A DNA stretch of 64,000 nucleotides. Source: Pseudanabaena sp. FACHB-1998 (GTDB taxonomy: Bacteria; Cyanobacteriota; Cyanobacteriia; Pseudanabaenales; Pseudanabaenaceae). A program made the translations under genes and the position numbers. This document shows positions 15,730 through 24,482 of the stretch, piece after piece. Within the stretch, counting starts at the first letter, position 1; each line of letters starts with the position of its first letter. The stretch covers positions 186,001-250,000 of the forward strand of contig NZ_JACJQA010000003.1 in NCBI RefSeq assembly GCF_014696355.1, given 5' to 3'. A model generated the notes under the pieces. The model was not told the origin of the DNA and did not search any database. It worked only from the letters and a program-made list of their open reading frames with translations.

Positions 15730-17160
15730 TTAGAGGGTATCCATTGCTTCAAACTCGAACTTGATTTCCTTCCAAAGTTCAAGAGCAGCATTCAATTCAG
15801 GAGACCAACGACCAGCTTCACGAAGGATGTCGCCACCTTCACGCATCATGTCGCGACCTTCGTTACGAGCTTGTACGCAAGCTTCGAGCGCAACGCGGTT
15901 AGCGGTTGCACCAGGAGCAGCACCCCAAGGATGTCCCAAAGTACCACCACCGAACTGTAAGCAAGAATCATCGCCGAAGATTTCAACGAGCGCAGGCATG
16001 TGCCATACGTGGATACCACCCGAAGCAACGGGAAGTACACCAGGCATAGAAGCCCAATCTTGAGTGAAGTAGATACCACGATCGCGATCGAGTTCGATGT
16101 GGTCTTCACGCATTAGGTCAACAAAGCCCATGGTGATGCCCTTTTCGCCTTCGAGCTTACCAACAACGGTTCCAGAGTGGAGGTGATCACCACCAGACAT
16201 ACGCAAGCACTTAGCCAAAACGCGGAAGTGAATCCCGTGGGTCTTTTGACGGTCAATAACTGCGTGCATAGCGCGGTGAATGTGCAACAGCAAGCCATTG
16301 TCACGGCAGTACTTAGCAAGAGTGGTGTTAGCTGTGAAGCCACCAGTCAAGAAGTCATGCATGATGATCGGAGTTTTGATTTCCTTAGCGAAGGCTGCAC
16401 GTTCCATCATTTGCTCACAAGTAGGAGCAGTAACGTTCAAGTAGTGACCCTTGATTTCGCCAGTTTCAGCTTGAGCTTTTTCGATTGCTTCTTGTACAAA
16501 CAGGAAGCGATCGCGCCAGCGCATGAAAGGTTGAGAGTTGATGTTTTCGTCGTCTTTGGTGAAGTCCAAACCGCCGCGTAGACATTCGTATACTGCACGA
16601 CCGTAGTTCTTAGCAGACAAGCCCAATTTAGGCTTAATGGTACAACCCAATAGAGGACGACCGTACTTGTTCAACTTGTCGCGCTCAACTTGGATACCGT
16701 GAGGAGGTCCTTGGAAAGTCTTCAAGTAAGCAATAGGCACACGGATGTCTTCTAGACGAAGTGCGCGAAGAGCCTTGAAACCAAATACGTTACCAACCAA
16801 TGAGGTGAGCAAGTTGGTTACAGAACCTTCCTCGAACAAGTCAAGAGGATAAGCGATGTAAGCAATATATTGATTATCTTCGTTAGGTACTGGTTCGACA
16901 TCATAGCAACGACCTTTGTAGCGATCGAGGTCGGTCAACAAGTCTGTCCATACAGTAGTCCATGTACCTGTAGAAGATTCTGCGGCAACTGCTGCTGCTG
17001 CTTCTTCTGGAGGTACGCCTGGTTGAGGCACGAAGCGGAAAGCGGCGAGAAGGTCAGTATCTCTGGGGGTGTAGTCGGGGGTATAGTACTTTAGTTTATA
17101 GTCCTGAACACCTGCGTCGTACCCAGCCTTGGCTTTAGACTGTGTTTTTGAGTAAGACAT
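15730..17160 (-). CDS. rbcL: RubisCO large subunit, form IB
   Basis: A 476-residue large subunit with all landmarks: [78 protein letters not shown] with the carbamylated lysine, [31 protein letters not shown], the loop-6 segment, and [15 protein letters not shown]. It fixes CO2 onto ribulose 1,5-bisphosphate. The start has a strong AAGGAG site seven bases upstream. It is the first gene of the rbcL-rbcX-rbcS cluster with an 880-nt leader before the next gene. Confidence 0.98.
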   Translation of the reverse strand: MSYSKTQSKAKAGYDAGVQDYKLKYYTPDYTPRDTDLLAAFRFVPQPGVPPEEAAAAVAAESSTGTWTTVWTDLLTDLDRYKGRCYDVEPVPNEDNQYIAYIAYPLDLFEEGSVTNLLTSLVGNVFGFKALRALRLEDIRVPIAYLKTFQGPPHGIQVERDKLNKYGRPLLGCTIKPKLGLSAKNYGRAVYECLRGGLDFTKDDENINSQPFMRWRDRFLFVQEAIEKAQAETGEIKGHYLNVTAPTCEQMMERAAFAKEIKTPIIMHDFLTGGFTANTTLAKYCRDNGLLLHIHRAMHAVIDRQKTHGIHFRVLAKCLRMSGGDHLHSGTVVGKLEGEKGITMGFVDLMREDHIELDRDRGIYFTQDWASMPGVLPVASGGIHVWHMPALVEIFGDDSCLQFGGGTLGHPWGAAPGATANRVALEACVQARNEGRDMMREGGDILREAGRWSPELNAALELWKEIKFEFEAMDTL

Positions 17161-18043
17161 TAATATCTCCTTACTAGAGTTAAATTGAGAATCGTTTAAA
17201 TTTCCACCATCCGTCCAATGGCAGTTTGCTCCCGTGAGAGTGCGTCAGGCAAAATCATGCCTCAAGACTCAAAACGATGATTGACAGTAATCAAGACTAA
17301 AAGGCAAGCTGCGGAACTGAAAAATTTTCTGGGTTCTGTGCGTCACTGAGTCTTAAAACTGGGTTGCCCGCAAACTGCACGGGGCGCTGCAAAAAAACTG
17401 GAAGAGTCAGAGTTCAAAAAATCAAATCAAAAAGTTAAATCGAAAAATTAAATCAAAAATTAGCTCTCTAATTGGCTTTTTGTTAGCTGCCTCTTTGGTG
17501 GAATATTTTTTGCTTTATATAAGTTAATCCTATCAGGAATTCTTCGTGTGAAGTCCTTGAGCGATGTCTTTAATTTAAACATAAAGTGCGTATCTACATT
17601 TACTTTTTTTGAAAATTTTTTTGAGTAAAGCACCATTTTTGCTTATAAATTCATATAAAAAATTTATATCACTCTAATAAGTTAGATATATCCCCTGATA
17701 CTTGTTTATACAGTTTTTTTTGAGTTGATTAAGCTTAAAGCTTGCTATATCAAGCTTTGCCCGATGAAATTGGCAATGAGTTTATATTAAGAAAAATGCG
17801 TGGATATTATTCAATTTTTGCGATCGCCCGATACATATTGATACTAAAAGCGATAGGAATGGGTAGAGATTTTAACAATATTAAATCAATATTAGAAATC
17901 CTAATCACTCAGATATAAATACAAAATCAATCTATTTTGTTCGGACATTATTATTAACATAGTTGTTAAATTGTCTAGAGTATTTGTACTCATAGTCACG
18001 AAGAGAAGGGTGGTACAAAGCGCCGCCCTTCTCTTCAGCTAGG
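17161..18043. other. Long rbcL upstream region
   Basis: No coding sequence is recognised in this 883-nt AT-rich stretch, which holds the rbcL leader and promoter. An AAGGAG Shine-Dalgarno lies next to the rbcL ATG. An ATTAG/CTAAT inverted repeat is at 17459-17472. A hairpin at about 18000-18036 (gaagagaaggg arms) sits at the end of the neighbouring DUF1350 gene and probably terminates it. Confidence 0.6.
17459..17472. promoter_or_regulatory. Possible LysR-type (RbcR-like) operator upstream of rbcL
   Basis: ATTAG-CTCT-CTAAT is a perfect inverted repeat about 300 nt upstream of the rbcL start. RbcR/LysR-type regulators of cyanobacterial carbon genes bind ATTA-type inverted repeats; as I recall, the RbcR consensus has one more base in the spacer. 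The match is therefore suggestive only. Confidence 0.35.
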
Positions 18044-18820
18044 TCAACGGGAAGCTTGGCGATTAAGCCATGAAATCAAGACTTGCTCTAGGGTTTGGTT
18101 GTTTTTGTGCATTTCTTGCTTGACCCATTGAGCGATCGCGTCAATCGCGGAGAAACTAGCCCCAGCTTTCCATTTGACATCAATGCCCATAGAGGTCAGG
18201 TGCGTACCTTCGAGGGTTTGTAAATTTACTGTTTTGGGAAATTTTTGCTTGAGGATCTCCGCGAGACTGGAAATCTCGTCGATATCGTCATCAATAAACT
18301 TGATGAGTAAATTGTGAGTAGTTTGGTAGTTTGCCCTAACTAGCTGCTCGGTTTCCTTGGGGGTAGGGGTAAACTCCATCGCTGACATTTCAGGGATAGT
18401 GCCTGAGAGTTCTTTAAAGAAAGGGATTGAGCGATCGGCGCTGTAGTTGTTGTAAGCAATATAAATATTGCCAGCACGGGTGGGTTTATACAGACTATTA
18501 ATTAATAGATGAATTTTGCAACCCATGCTATGTCCCATGCCAAACACGGGAAAATAATCCAGAAATAGTTTGCTGCGTGCCTTGCGAAAGGATGTATGAA
18601 CATCACGGGCAATTTGGCGATGGTCAAAGGTGTTATTGAGGAATGGGGTGGCGACGATCGCATAGTTATTTTGAGCAAGTTGCTCTAGCACGCGGCTATA
18701 GGCAACCTGTGGGGCAGCAGCAAAAAATGCACCACCAAGAAAGTGAATCACACCTTTGGGATTAGCTGGAGTCAATACCCAATTTTCTTCAACCTGCTTC
18801 CATTGCATTGGCTTAGCCAC
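18044..18820 (-). CDS. DUF1350 family protein (alpha/beta-hydrolase fold)
   Basis: A 258-residue protein of the cyanobacterial/plastid DUF1350 family. It starts MAKPMQWKQVEENWVL and has GVIHFLGGAFFAAAPQVAYS, a substrate-lid-like region, the nucleophile-elbow motif GMGHSMG near residues 95-101, and a late SAIDAIAQWVKQE helix. No signal peptide. A hydrolase or lipase role is inferred from the fold; the substrate is unknown. It is divergent from the BASS transporter 51 nt away, so the two may share a promoter region. Confidence 0.85.
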   Translation of the reverse strand: MAKPMQWKQVEENWVLTPANPKGVIHFLGGAFFAAAPQVAYSRVLEQLAQNNYAIVATPFLNNTFDHRQIARDVHTSFRKARSKLFLDYFPVFGMGHSMGCKIHLLINSLYKPTRAGNIYIAYNNYSADRSIPFFKELSGTIPEMSAMEFTPTPKETEQLVRANYQTTHNLLIKFIDDDIDEISSLAEILKQKFPKTVNLQTLEGTHLTSMGIDVKWKAGASFSAIDAIAQWVKQEMHKNNQTLEQVLISWLNRQASR

Positions 18821-18871
18821 TATTTGTGTTTTACACTTCTTTACATCTTCCTTATCTTAGTCAATTCACCC

Positions 18872-19735
18872 ATGGAATCAAATATTTTTACATCGCTGAT
18901 CTTGCCGATCGCCTTAGGAACGATGATGCTGGGTATGGGTTTATCCCTTGTGCCAGAGGACTTTCGTCGGGTGGGAAAATATCCGAAAGCGGTGGCAATC
19001 GGCTTGATCAGTCAATTGATTCTATTGCCACTCATTGGGTTGGCGATCGCTAAGCTTGTCCCCATGCAACCAGCGATCGCTACGGGTTTGATGATTCTGG
19101 CTTTATGTCCGGGGGGAGTTTCCTCAAACTTGGTCACATTTTTAGCGAAAGGGGATGTTGCGCTCAGTGTGACATTAACGGCTTTGAGTAGTTTGATTAC
19201 GATATTTACGATTCCTGTTTTTGCGAATCTGGCTAGCCAACATTTTTTTGGGCAAGGTGCGGCGGTTGAGTTGCCAATTGGCACGACAATTCTGCAAATT
19301 TTTGTGATTACATTTCTACCGATCGCGATCGGCATGAGTATTCGTCAATTTGCGCCTAACCTATCTGCAAAATTAGAAAAAGTAACCAGTGTTTCGGCAG
19401 CCGTATTATTGGCAGTAATTATTTTGTTGCTGATCATTAAAGAATGGAGCCGTCTGCCAGACTTTATTGTCCAAGTTGGGGTTGGCGTTTTGCTATTAAA
19501 TACGCTTTCGATGGCGACAGGATTCTATTTGAGCAAATTTTTTCAGCTTAACCCCAAGCAACAAATCTGTATCAGCATTGAAGTGGGTCTGCAAAATGGA
19601 ACTTTAGCGATCGCGATTACCGCAGGATTGCTCAATAATCCAGATATGGCGATTCCTGCGGCAATTTATAGCTTACTGATGTATGTAACGGGATTATTGG
19701 CGATCGGTTATGGTCGTAAATTGGCTGAAGAATAA
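18872..19735 (+). CDS. Bile acid:sodium symporter (BASS) family transporter
   Basis: The ATG at 18872 gives a 287-residue membrane protein with about nine hydrophobic helices. Typical BASS features are LGTMMLGMGLSLVPEDF in the first helices, CPGGVSSNLVTFLAKGDVAL (the conserved P-G-G-xxS-N unwound region) and EVGLQNGTLAIAI (the second crossover helix). BASS proteins carry bile acids, or pyruvate and other organic acids in plants and bacteria, with Na+. The substrate here is unknown. A longer upstream open frame has no family match and overlaps the divergent gene. Confidence 0.88.
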   Translation: MESNIFTSLILPIALGTMMLGMGLSLVPEDFRRVGKYPKAVAIGLISQLILLPLIGLAIAKLVPMQPAIATGLMILALCPGGVSSNLVTFLAKGDVALSVTLTALSSLITIFTIPVFANLASQHFFGQGAAVELPIGTTILQIFVITFLPIAIGMSIRQFAPNLSAKLEKVTSVSAAVLLAVIILLLIIKEWSRLPDFIVQVGVGVLLLNTLSMATGFYLSKFFQLNPKQQICISIEVGLQNGTLAIAITAGLLNNPDMAIPAAIYSLLMYVTGLLAIGYGRKLAEE

Positions 19736-19770
19736 AAAAAGAGACGGCGTAGCCGTCTCTTTTTTTATTC
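19730..19770. terminator. Shared terminator of convergent genes, containing both stop codons
   Basis: Perfect 19-bp arms (gaataaaaaaagagacggc) flank a GTA loop. The left arm contains the TAA stop of the BASS gene and the right arm the TAA stop of the DUF3611 gene. T-tracts on both sides fit a bidirectional intrinsic terminator. Confidence 0.85.
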
Positions 19771-20373
19771 GCGATTAGGCTTGTCAGTGGCGCGATTTAG
19801 CAGCCAGAGGGAGGTGACTAAGCCGACAAAGTGGGCAAAGATAATATTGAAACTGGCTTGAATAATCTGAAAGTCGAGGGGCTGAATGGTCAGGTTAAAA
19901 TTTCCTGCTCCTGCAAATACACCCTGTTGCGATCGCAGGGTGAGCGCTCCCACAATCGAAGCGGCTCCGATCAAAGTAATCAGCGTCCCCACTAGATTAA
20001 TGATGATGCCAATTTTGATTTGAAATACGGTTTGGCTTTTGGTGGGACGATCAGGCGATCGCAACTTGTTCGCCATTTGGGTATAACGAAAATTCCAAAA
20101 AATACTTGCACCAAGCACGGCAATCCCTGCCCAAGCAAAGCTTAAACCCGGCAGTGTCGCAGGGTTGCTATCTGCGCCTGAGGGTACATTGGTGGTGGGA
20201 GATTTTAAAAGGATCAGTTGTAATAACACCAGTGCCGAAACTACGCACAAAACAACCTGTGTCCAGAAGGAAGCCCAACCCCAGCGCCGAAATGCTAAAA
20301 CCACGCGCAGGACATTGGGCGAAACATCGCTGTTATCTTCTTCTTTTGGTGCGTTTTTGAGTTCTCTGGGCAT
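19765..20373 (-). CDS. DUF3611 family (Tic21/PIC1-like) membrane protein
   Basis: A 202-residue protein with four predicted membrane helices: FRRWGWASFWTQVVLCVVSA, LSFAWAGIAVLGASIFWNF, IGIIINLVGTLITLIGAASI and IIFAHFVGLVTSLWLLN. The RYTQMANKLRSPDRPTK loop between helices two and three is typical of the family. Plant Tic21/PIC1 in the chloroplast inner envelope, linked to protein import or iron transport, belongs to the same family. The cyanobacterial function is not established. Confidence 0.85.
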   Translation of the reverse strand: MPRELKNAPKEEDNSDVSPNVLRVVLAFRRWGWASFWTQVVLCVVSALVLLQLILLKSPTTNVPSGADSNPATLPGLSFAWAGIAVLGASIFWNFRYTQMANKLRSPDRPTKSQTVFQIKIGIIINLVGTLITLIGAASIVGALTLRSQQGVFAGAGNFNLTIQPLDFQIIQASFNIIFAHFVGLVTSLWLLNRATDKPNRE

Positions 20374-20487
20374 AGTTGATCCGAAATAAACGAATTTACT
20401 GTTTTTTGTTTAAATGGGACGCGAGCTTTGTCCGCGCTACATTTGCACGATGCGTTAGTTTTCCCTAAGTATATCAGGACGTAAAAC

Positions 20488-22200
20488 CTAAAAAGGAACA
20501 GAAATTCGTAAATGAATTAACTTTTGCGATCGCGGATGTCTGAACGTTAGCTCCTTGGCATGAAGATGTAGGCGATCGGTAGCAACCTGACAACCATAGA
20601 GGCGATCGCCTAAAATCGGCATTCCTAAACCACGGGGATCGACCGAGTGAACTCTCAATTGGTGAGTGCGTCCTGTTAAAGGCGTAAACTCGACGCGCGA
20701 ATAGTTCTGTTGATAGCCAATTAGGCGAAACTTGGTAACGCTCGGCTTACCTTTCTGAAAGTCCACCTGTTGACGGGGACGATTCTCAGGATTACCCCAT
20801 AGAGGGAGATCAATTACGCCTTCTTTGCGTTCAAGTTTGCCCGATAGTAGCGCCTCGTAGATTTTATGAATTTCTTTTTGTTGAAATTGAGCGCTTAAAT
20901 TGCGAAGAGTTTCTAAATCATGGGCAAATAATAAAATCCCTGAAGTTTGGCGATCGAGGCGATGGACTGGGTAAAGGAGAGAAGATTCCCCGAGAGTTTG
21001 CTGTAATCTACTTAGCGCACTGTCTTGAGTGTCGAGGTAGCGTCCGGGGATGGAGAGAAGCCCTGCGGGTTTAGCGATCGCCAGTATGCATTTGTCATCA
21101 TAAATAATTTGAAAATGTTGCGAAGCAACATTTTCAAGGACAGAAAGATTTTGAGAATGTTGCTTCGCAACATTCTCAAAAGAAAGGGGGGCTGGTGGAG
21201 ATCTCCTCCCCGACAACAGAAATCCCATTAAGGGTTGACATCGCTCCACACAAGCACCATAAAACTCACCTTGAATTTTGTAACCGTCGAGAGATGGTTT
21301 TCCCCACCAGAATTCAGCCATTGCTAAGGGCTTAAGATTATGATTCGCCGCATAATCTAATAATTTGGGAGCGCAACAATCTCCCATTCCTGTTGGCATT
21401 GCGCCTTCGGTGATTAATTCCCGTAGCGATCGCGTTTCTCCTGCGAAATTGGTTAATACATAAGCCCTGTGCATCTGGGTTTGCAAAGTCCGCGATAACT
21501 CGCGACGTTGAGTTTTGAGAATTTGCATTTTACAATCAGCAGCCTTAATTACTTCTAGCAGAGGTAAAAGAACTTGATCGCGATCGCGTTTAAAATTTCG
21601 CCTTGCCATCTTTTCCCTTTGACTTTCTCCCTCTAATTCTTTGAGAGCAAGTTCTAATTCTGTACCTGTGAAGGCGGCTAACAATTGCGATCGCTTAGCT
21701 TGTCTTGCTTGTTTAAAAACTTGATGGCGATCGCGCAAAACTTGTAATTGGAAAGCATATTCTTGAAATTTTTGTTCATACTCTAAACGTTCAGGAATCT
21801 CGCTTAGTTCAATTAATTCTTGTTTAATTAGGGCTAATTGATTTAAGGTAATGGATTCTGCGATGGCGACTTTTTCACGACCTGCGATCGGGGGAATCCA
21901 TCCGTCCAGATGACTTTTGCCATTTAATAAGCCCGAAAAAGCCTTGAGAACCAACTTCTCTCCTATTTCCGATTCTGCTAGCAATACCCCATACATTTTT
22001 CCTTCCATTCCTGAAAAGACTTCGGTTGAGCAAGGCTCAACTGAAGTCTTTTCATAATCTTTTTCCAGTTCTTGCATTAACTGGCGGGCGATCGCCTCGA
22101 TCTCTAAAGTGCGCGGCAGCCGAAACAAATCACCACTATAGGGACAAATCCCTTCATACCAATAGTTAACCGTTTGATTATCCTCTGAGGCAAGTATCAT
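20488..22200 (-). CDS. RluA-family pseudouridine synthase with long N-terminal region
   Basis: A 570-residue protein. The C-terminal 220 residues form an RluA-type catalytic domain: CILAIAKPAGLLSIPGR, the catalytic-aspartate motif HRLDRQTSGILLFA, FQQKEIHKIYEALLSG, EFTPLTGRTHQLRVH and LGDRLYG. The N-terminal 330 residues include a coiled coil (about 105-230) and a conserved cyanobacterial region (EGAMPTGMGDCCAPKLLDYA). It isomerises uridine in rRNA or tRNA; the target is unknown. The linker between the halves is encoded by two palindromic repeats (21109-21137, 21149-21181) that resemble the intergenic hairpins. Confidence 0.88.
   Translation of the reverse strand: MILASEDNQTVNYWYEGICPYSGDLFRLPRTLEIEAIARQLMQELEKDYEKTSVEPCSTEVFSGMEGKMYGVLLAESEIGEKLVLKAFSGLLNGKSHLDGWIPPIAGREKVAIAESITLNQLALIKQELIELSEIPERLEYEQKFQEYAFQLQVLRDRHQVFKQARQAKRSQLLAAFTGTELELALKELEGESQREKMARRNFKRDRDQVLLPLLEVIKAADCKMQILKTQRRELSRTLQTQMHRAYVLTNFAGETRSLRELITEGAMPTGMGDCCAPKLLDYAANHNLKPLAMAEFWWGKPSLDGYKIQGEFYGACVERCQPLMGFLLSGRRSPPAPLSFENVAKQHSQNLSVLENVASQHFQIIYDDKCILAIAKPAGLLSIPGRYLDTQDSALSRLQQTLGESSLLYPVHRLDRQTSGILLFAHDLETLRNLSAQFQQKEIHKIYEALLSGKLERKEGVIDLPLWGNPENRPRQQVDFQKGKPSVTKFRLIGYQQNYSRVEFTPLTGRTHQLRVHSVDPRGLGMPILGDRLYGCQVATDRLHLHAKELTFRHPRSQKLIHLRISVPF
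21109..21137. repeat. Palindromic repeat inside RluA-like gene, copy 1
   Basis: Perfect 13-bp arms (ttgaaaatgttgc) with a GAA loop lie within the coding frame, in the interdomain linker. It encodes part of ENVASQHFQ. The structure matches the hairpins otherwise restricted to intergenic gaps. Confidence 0.8.
21149..21181. repeat. Palindromic repeat inside RluA-like gene, copy 2
   Basis: Perfect 15-bp arms (ttttgagaatgttgc) with a TTC loop. The arms are one base different from copy 1, in inverted loop orientation. It encodes SFENVAKQHSQN in the linker. Confidence 0.8.
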
Positions 22201-22216
22201 AGCAGAAGTATCATAT

Positions 22217-22257
22217 AGTTAAGGAGTGGCGGCGCTTCGCGCCGCCACTCCTTAACT
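22217..22257. repeat. Hairpin between divergent RluA-like and selO genes
   Basis: Perfect 19-bp arms (agttaaggagtggcggcgc) flank a TTC loop in the 68-nt gap between two divergent starts. It cannot be a terminator for either gene, and would occupy the selO leader. Confidence 0.75.
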
Positions 22258-22268
22258 TATAAATCCTT

Positions 22269-23762
22269 ATGAGTCACCCTAGCAACCCCTTTCTGAAACT
22301 CAATTACGAACCTGTGATCGAATCCCTAGCGGACTATCATGATGTTGTGTCTGCTGCTGAATTTCCGCTTCATAAATTACGCTGGCGTAATGATGATATT
22401 TTGCCAACGTTAGGGCTTGAAGCCTCTCAGGTGAGCGATGATGACTTTATCGAAGCCTTTGGACATTTTCAAGCGGTGCGACCATTTTTAGCCCTGCGCT
22501 ATCATGGCTATCAATTTGGTGAGTATAACCATCAACTGGGTGACGGACGCGGCTTTATCTATGGACAAGTGCGCGGAATTGATGGAGAACTCTACGATTT
22601 TGGGACAAAAGGATCAGGTCGAACTCCCTACTCACGGACTGCGGATGGTCGGCTCACGCTCAAGGGTGGTGTGCGCGAAATTATCGCTTCCGAAGCTTTA
22701 CATCGCATGGGTGTAAAAACTTCCCGTTGTCTGAGCCTTGTTGAGACTGGTGAAGATCTGTGGCGAGGGGATGAACCATCGCCAACTCGCTCCTCGGTAA
22801 TGGTGCGCTTTTCGCGATCGCATATTCGTTTTGGCACATTTGAGCGTTTGCGTTGGATTGGTAGCCCTGACCTCACCCGCAAACTGCTAGATCATGTTCT
22901 CCAAATTTATTATCCCCATCTCGTTAGGATAGAGACTTGCGACGCTTCGCGTCACAAGTCTCCAACATCAGATCAAGAAGTAAATAAAGATGTTCAAGCA
23001 CAGCAAGATCAAAAATTCTATTTAGAACTAGTGGAACGAGTGGCAAGGCTTTGCGCTCAATGGATGGCGGTAGGTTTCTGCCATGCGGTTCTCAATACCG
23101 ATAATATGTCGATTACAGGCGAAAGCTTTGATTATGGTCCTTTCGCCTTTATCCCTAGTTACGATCCGCGATTTACGGCGGCTTATTTTGACTATGCAGG
23201 TCGCTATAGCTACGCCAATCAACCTGCCGCTTGCTATTGGAACTTAGAAAAGTTGCAAGATCCTTTAAGCATGGTGATGGATAAAGATGATATGCAAGCT
23301 TCATTGCAAAAATTCAAAGATTTCTATCGAGTTGCCTATTGCGAAATGATGCTGAAGCGATTGGGATTTACTACACTTTCCAAGCCTGAAACTGAAGACT
23401 TAATTGGTGCAACCTTAGAGTTATTATCCAATGTGCAAGCGATCGGCTATAACCAATTTTTTGTAAAACTCCGTCAATCTTTCCAAACTGATTGGCGAGA
23501 AGATGCTAAAAATATTTTTGCCAATCACGATTGGGAAATTACAGAGGAACAATTGCCAATATTGGAAAAATGGCGCGAAGTTTATCATCAACTGCTGATC
23601 CGTCAACCGATCGCCGAGATGGCAAATGTCGCAAAGCAGCTTCAGCAAGCTAACCCAACAATTATTTTCTTGCGTCCCAAGATTGAGGAGTTATGGGAAA
23701 GAATTACTGTTGATGACGATTGGCAACCTTTTTATAAGGCGATCGCCCAACTAAAAGAGTAA
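22269..23762 (+). CDS. selO: SelO/YdiU family protein adenylyltransferase
   Basis: A 497-residue pseudokinase-fold AMPylator. Family motifs: PFLALRYHGYQFGEYNHQLG, GQVRGIDGELYDFGTKGSGR then TPYSRTADGRLTLKGGVREI (nucleotide binding), EALHRMGVKTSRCLSLVETG, and the active-site block FCHAVLNTDNMSITGESFDY followed by FIPSYDP. SelO transfers AMP to Ser/Thr/Tyr of proteins involved in redox balance. The protein carries an unusual insertion of about 30 residues (near 220-250) that contains a palindromic repeat at DNA level. Confidence 0.93.
   Translation: MSHPSNPFLKLNYEPVIESLADYHDVVSAAEFPLHKLRWRNDDILPTLGLEASQVSDDDFIEAFGHFQAVRPFLALRYHGYQFGEYNHQLGDGRGFIYGQVRGIDGELYDFGTKGSGRTPYSRTADGRLTLKGGVREIIASEALHRMGVKTSRCLSLVETGEDLWRGDEPSPTRSSVMVRFSRSHIRFGTFERLRWIGSPDLTRKLLDHVLQIYYPHLVRIETCDASRHKSPTSDQEVNKDVQAQQDQKFYLELVERVARLCAQWMAVGFCHAVLNTDNMSITGESFDYGPFAFIPSYDPRFTAAYFDYAGRYSYANQPAACYWNLEKLQDPLSMVMDKDDMQASLQKFKDFYRVAYCEMMLKRLGFTTLSKPETEDLIGATLELLSNVQAIGYNQFFVKLRQSFQTDWREDAKNIFANHDWEITEEQLPILEKWREVYHQLLIRQPIAEMANVAKQLQQANPTIIFLRPKIEELWERITVDDDWQPFYKAIAQLKE
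22932..22962. repeat. Palindromic repeat inside selO
   Basis: Arms gagacttg(c)gacgc and gcgtc(a)caagtctc surround a TTC loop with one mismatched pair. It lies in frame in selO and encodes ETCDASRHKSP within a nonconserved insertion. The GACGCTTCGCGTC core is the same type as the intergenic hairpins. Confidence 0.8.
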
Positions 23763-24164
23763 CTGTTAGGACTTCCGCATCGGGTAGATGTGGCGCAGGC
23801 TTCACTCGCGCCACATCTACCCAAAATCCAATAAATTCCTTAGCTTTGCATAAGTCCTAATATTTTAAGCTAAGCGCTATTTTGATGATTTCCTTTTCAT
23901 TACAGTTTCACCTCGCACGTTAACACCAATTTTTTCAGCTAAAAGACTCAATCATAATAGAAAGAATTGTGGACTATCCTATTGCCATCATTGCTCAATC
24001 TCTTGTTCAAGAATATCTAAAAGTTCCAATGAGCGTAACCCTCGCCCGAAAATAACCGCGATCGCCTAGATCTAATTCTTCAATAATCGTAAATGTAGCG
24101 ATCGCACTGCTGGAAATCAGTCAAGACTTAATATTTTCAAGATATTGGCTAGATACCATAATGA
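23763..24164. pseudogene. Decayed remnants upstream of 105-aa protein gene (copy A)
   Basis: No intact gene. An imperfect hairpin lies at about 23780-23822. On the minus strand 23985-24045 reads RGLRSLELLDILEQEIEQ and a stop, the end of an unknown gene. It is followed by 23920-23965, a broken copy of the start of the small frame at 24548-24712 (LLAEKIGVNVRGETV, out of frame with its ATG). Similar pieces recur at about 24875-24925, so a two-gene unit was duplicated and lost. Confidence 0.45.
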
Positions 24165-24482
24165 TTATTGTCTGTTTGGTTGTAAAACCTGCAAACGCTC
24201 TTGAACAGATTGCCAAAGCTCATAAAAAACACTCCATTCAAAATAATCCATATCATCACCTAAACTGCCTTCGTTAAATCTTTGATAGAAAGTATCCGAA
24301 GCCATATGATATTGAAGTTCGTATGCTTGCCACTTAGTTTGTAGTTCAGAAGCTTGTTTAAGATTATTAGCTCGCTCTAGCTCAATGATTTTATTAAGAG
24401 AACGATCAATTAAATTACTGCGATATCCCTGTCGATAAAGTAATTCTAGAATTTGTAAAGGTTCAAGAGTTGGTGAGATCAT
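24165..24482 (-). CDS. Hypothetical helical protein
   Basis: A 105-residue, largely helical acidic protein (MISPTLEPLQILELLYRQGY, then a LIDRSLNKIIELERANNLKQ heptad-like stretch and FYQRFNEGSLGDDMDYFEWS). It resembles small antitoxin-like proteins found in cyanobacterial accessory regions. It sits between two decayed copies of another small module. No function can be assigned. Confidence 0.6.
   Translation of the reverse strand: MISPTLEPLQILELLYRQGYRSNLIDRSLNKIIELERANNLKQASELQTKWQAYELQYHMASDTFYQRFNEGSLGDDMDYFEWSVFYELWQSVQERLQVLQPNRQ

Noticed and set aside
15761-16581. Several open frames antisense to rbcL
   Set aside because: They follow the strong codon bias of rbcL; their translations look like low-complexity shadows and none has a recognisable domain.
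18743-18871. N-terminal extension of the BASS transporter
   Set aside because: It overlaps the divergent DUF1350 gene; homologous proteins start near the ATG at 18872.
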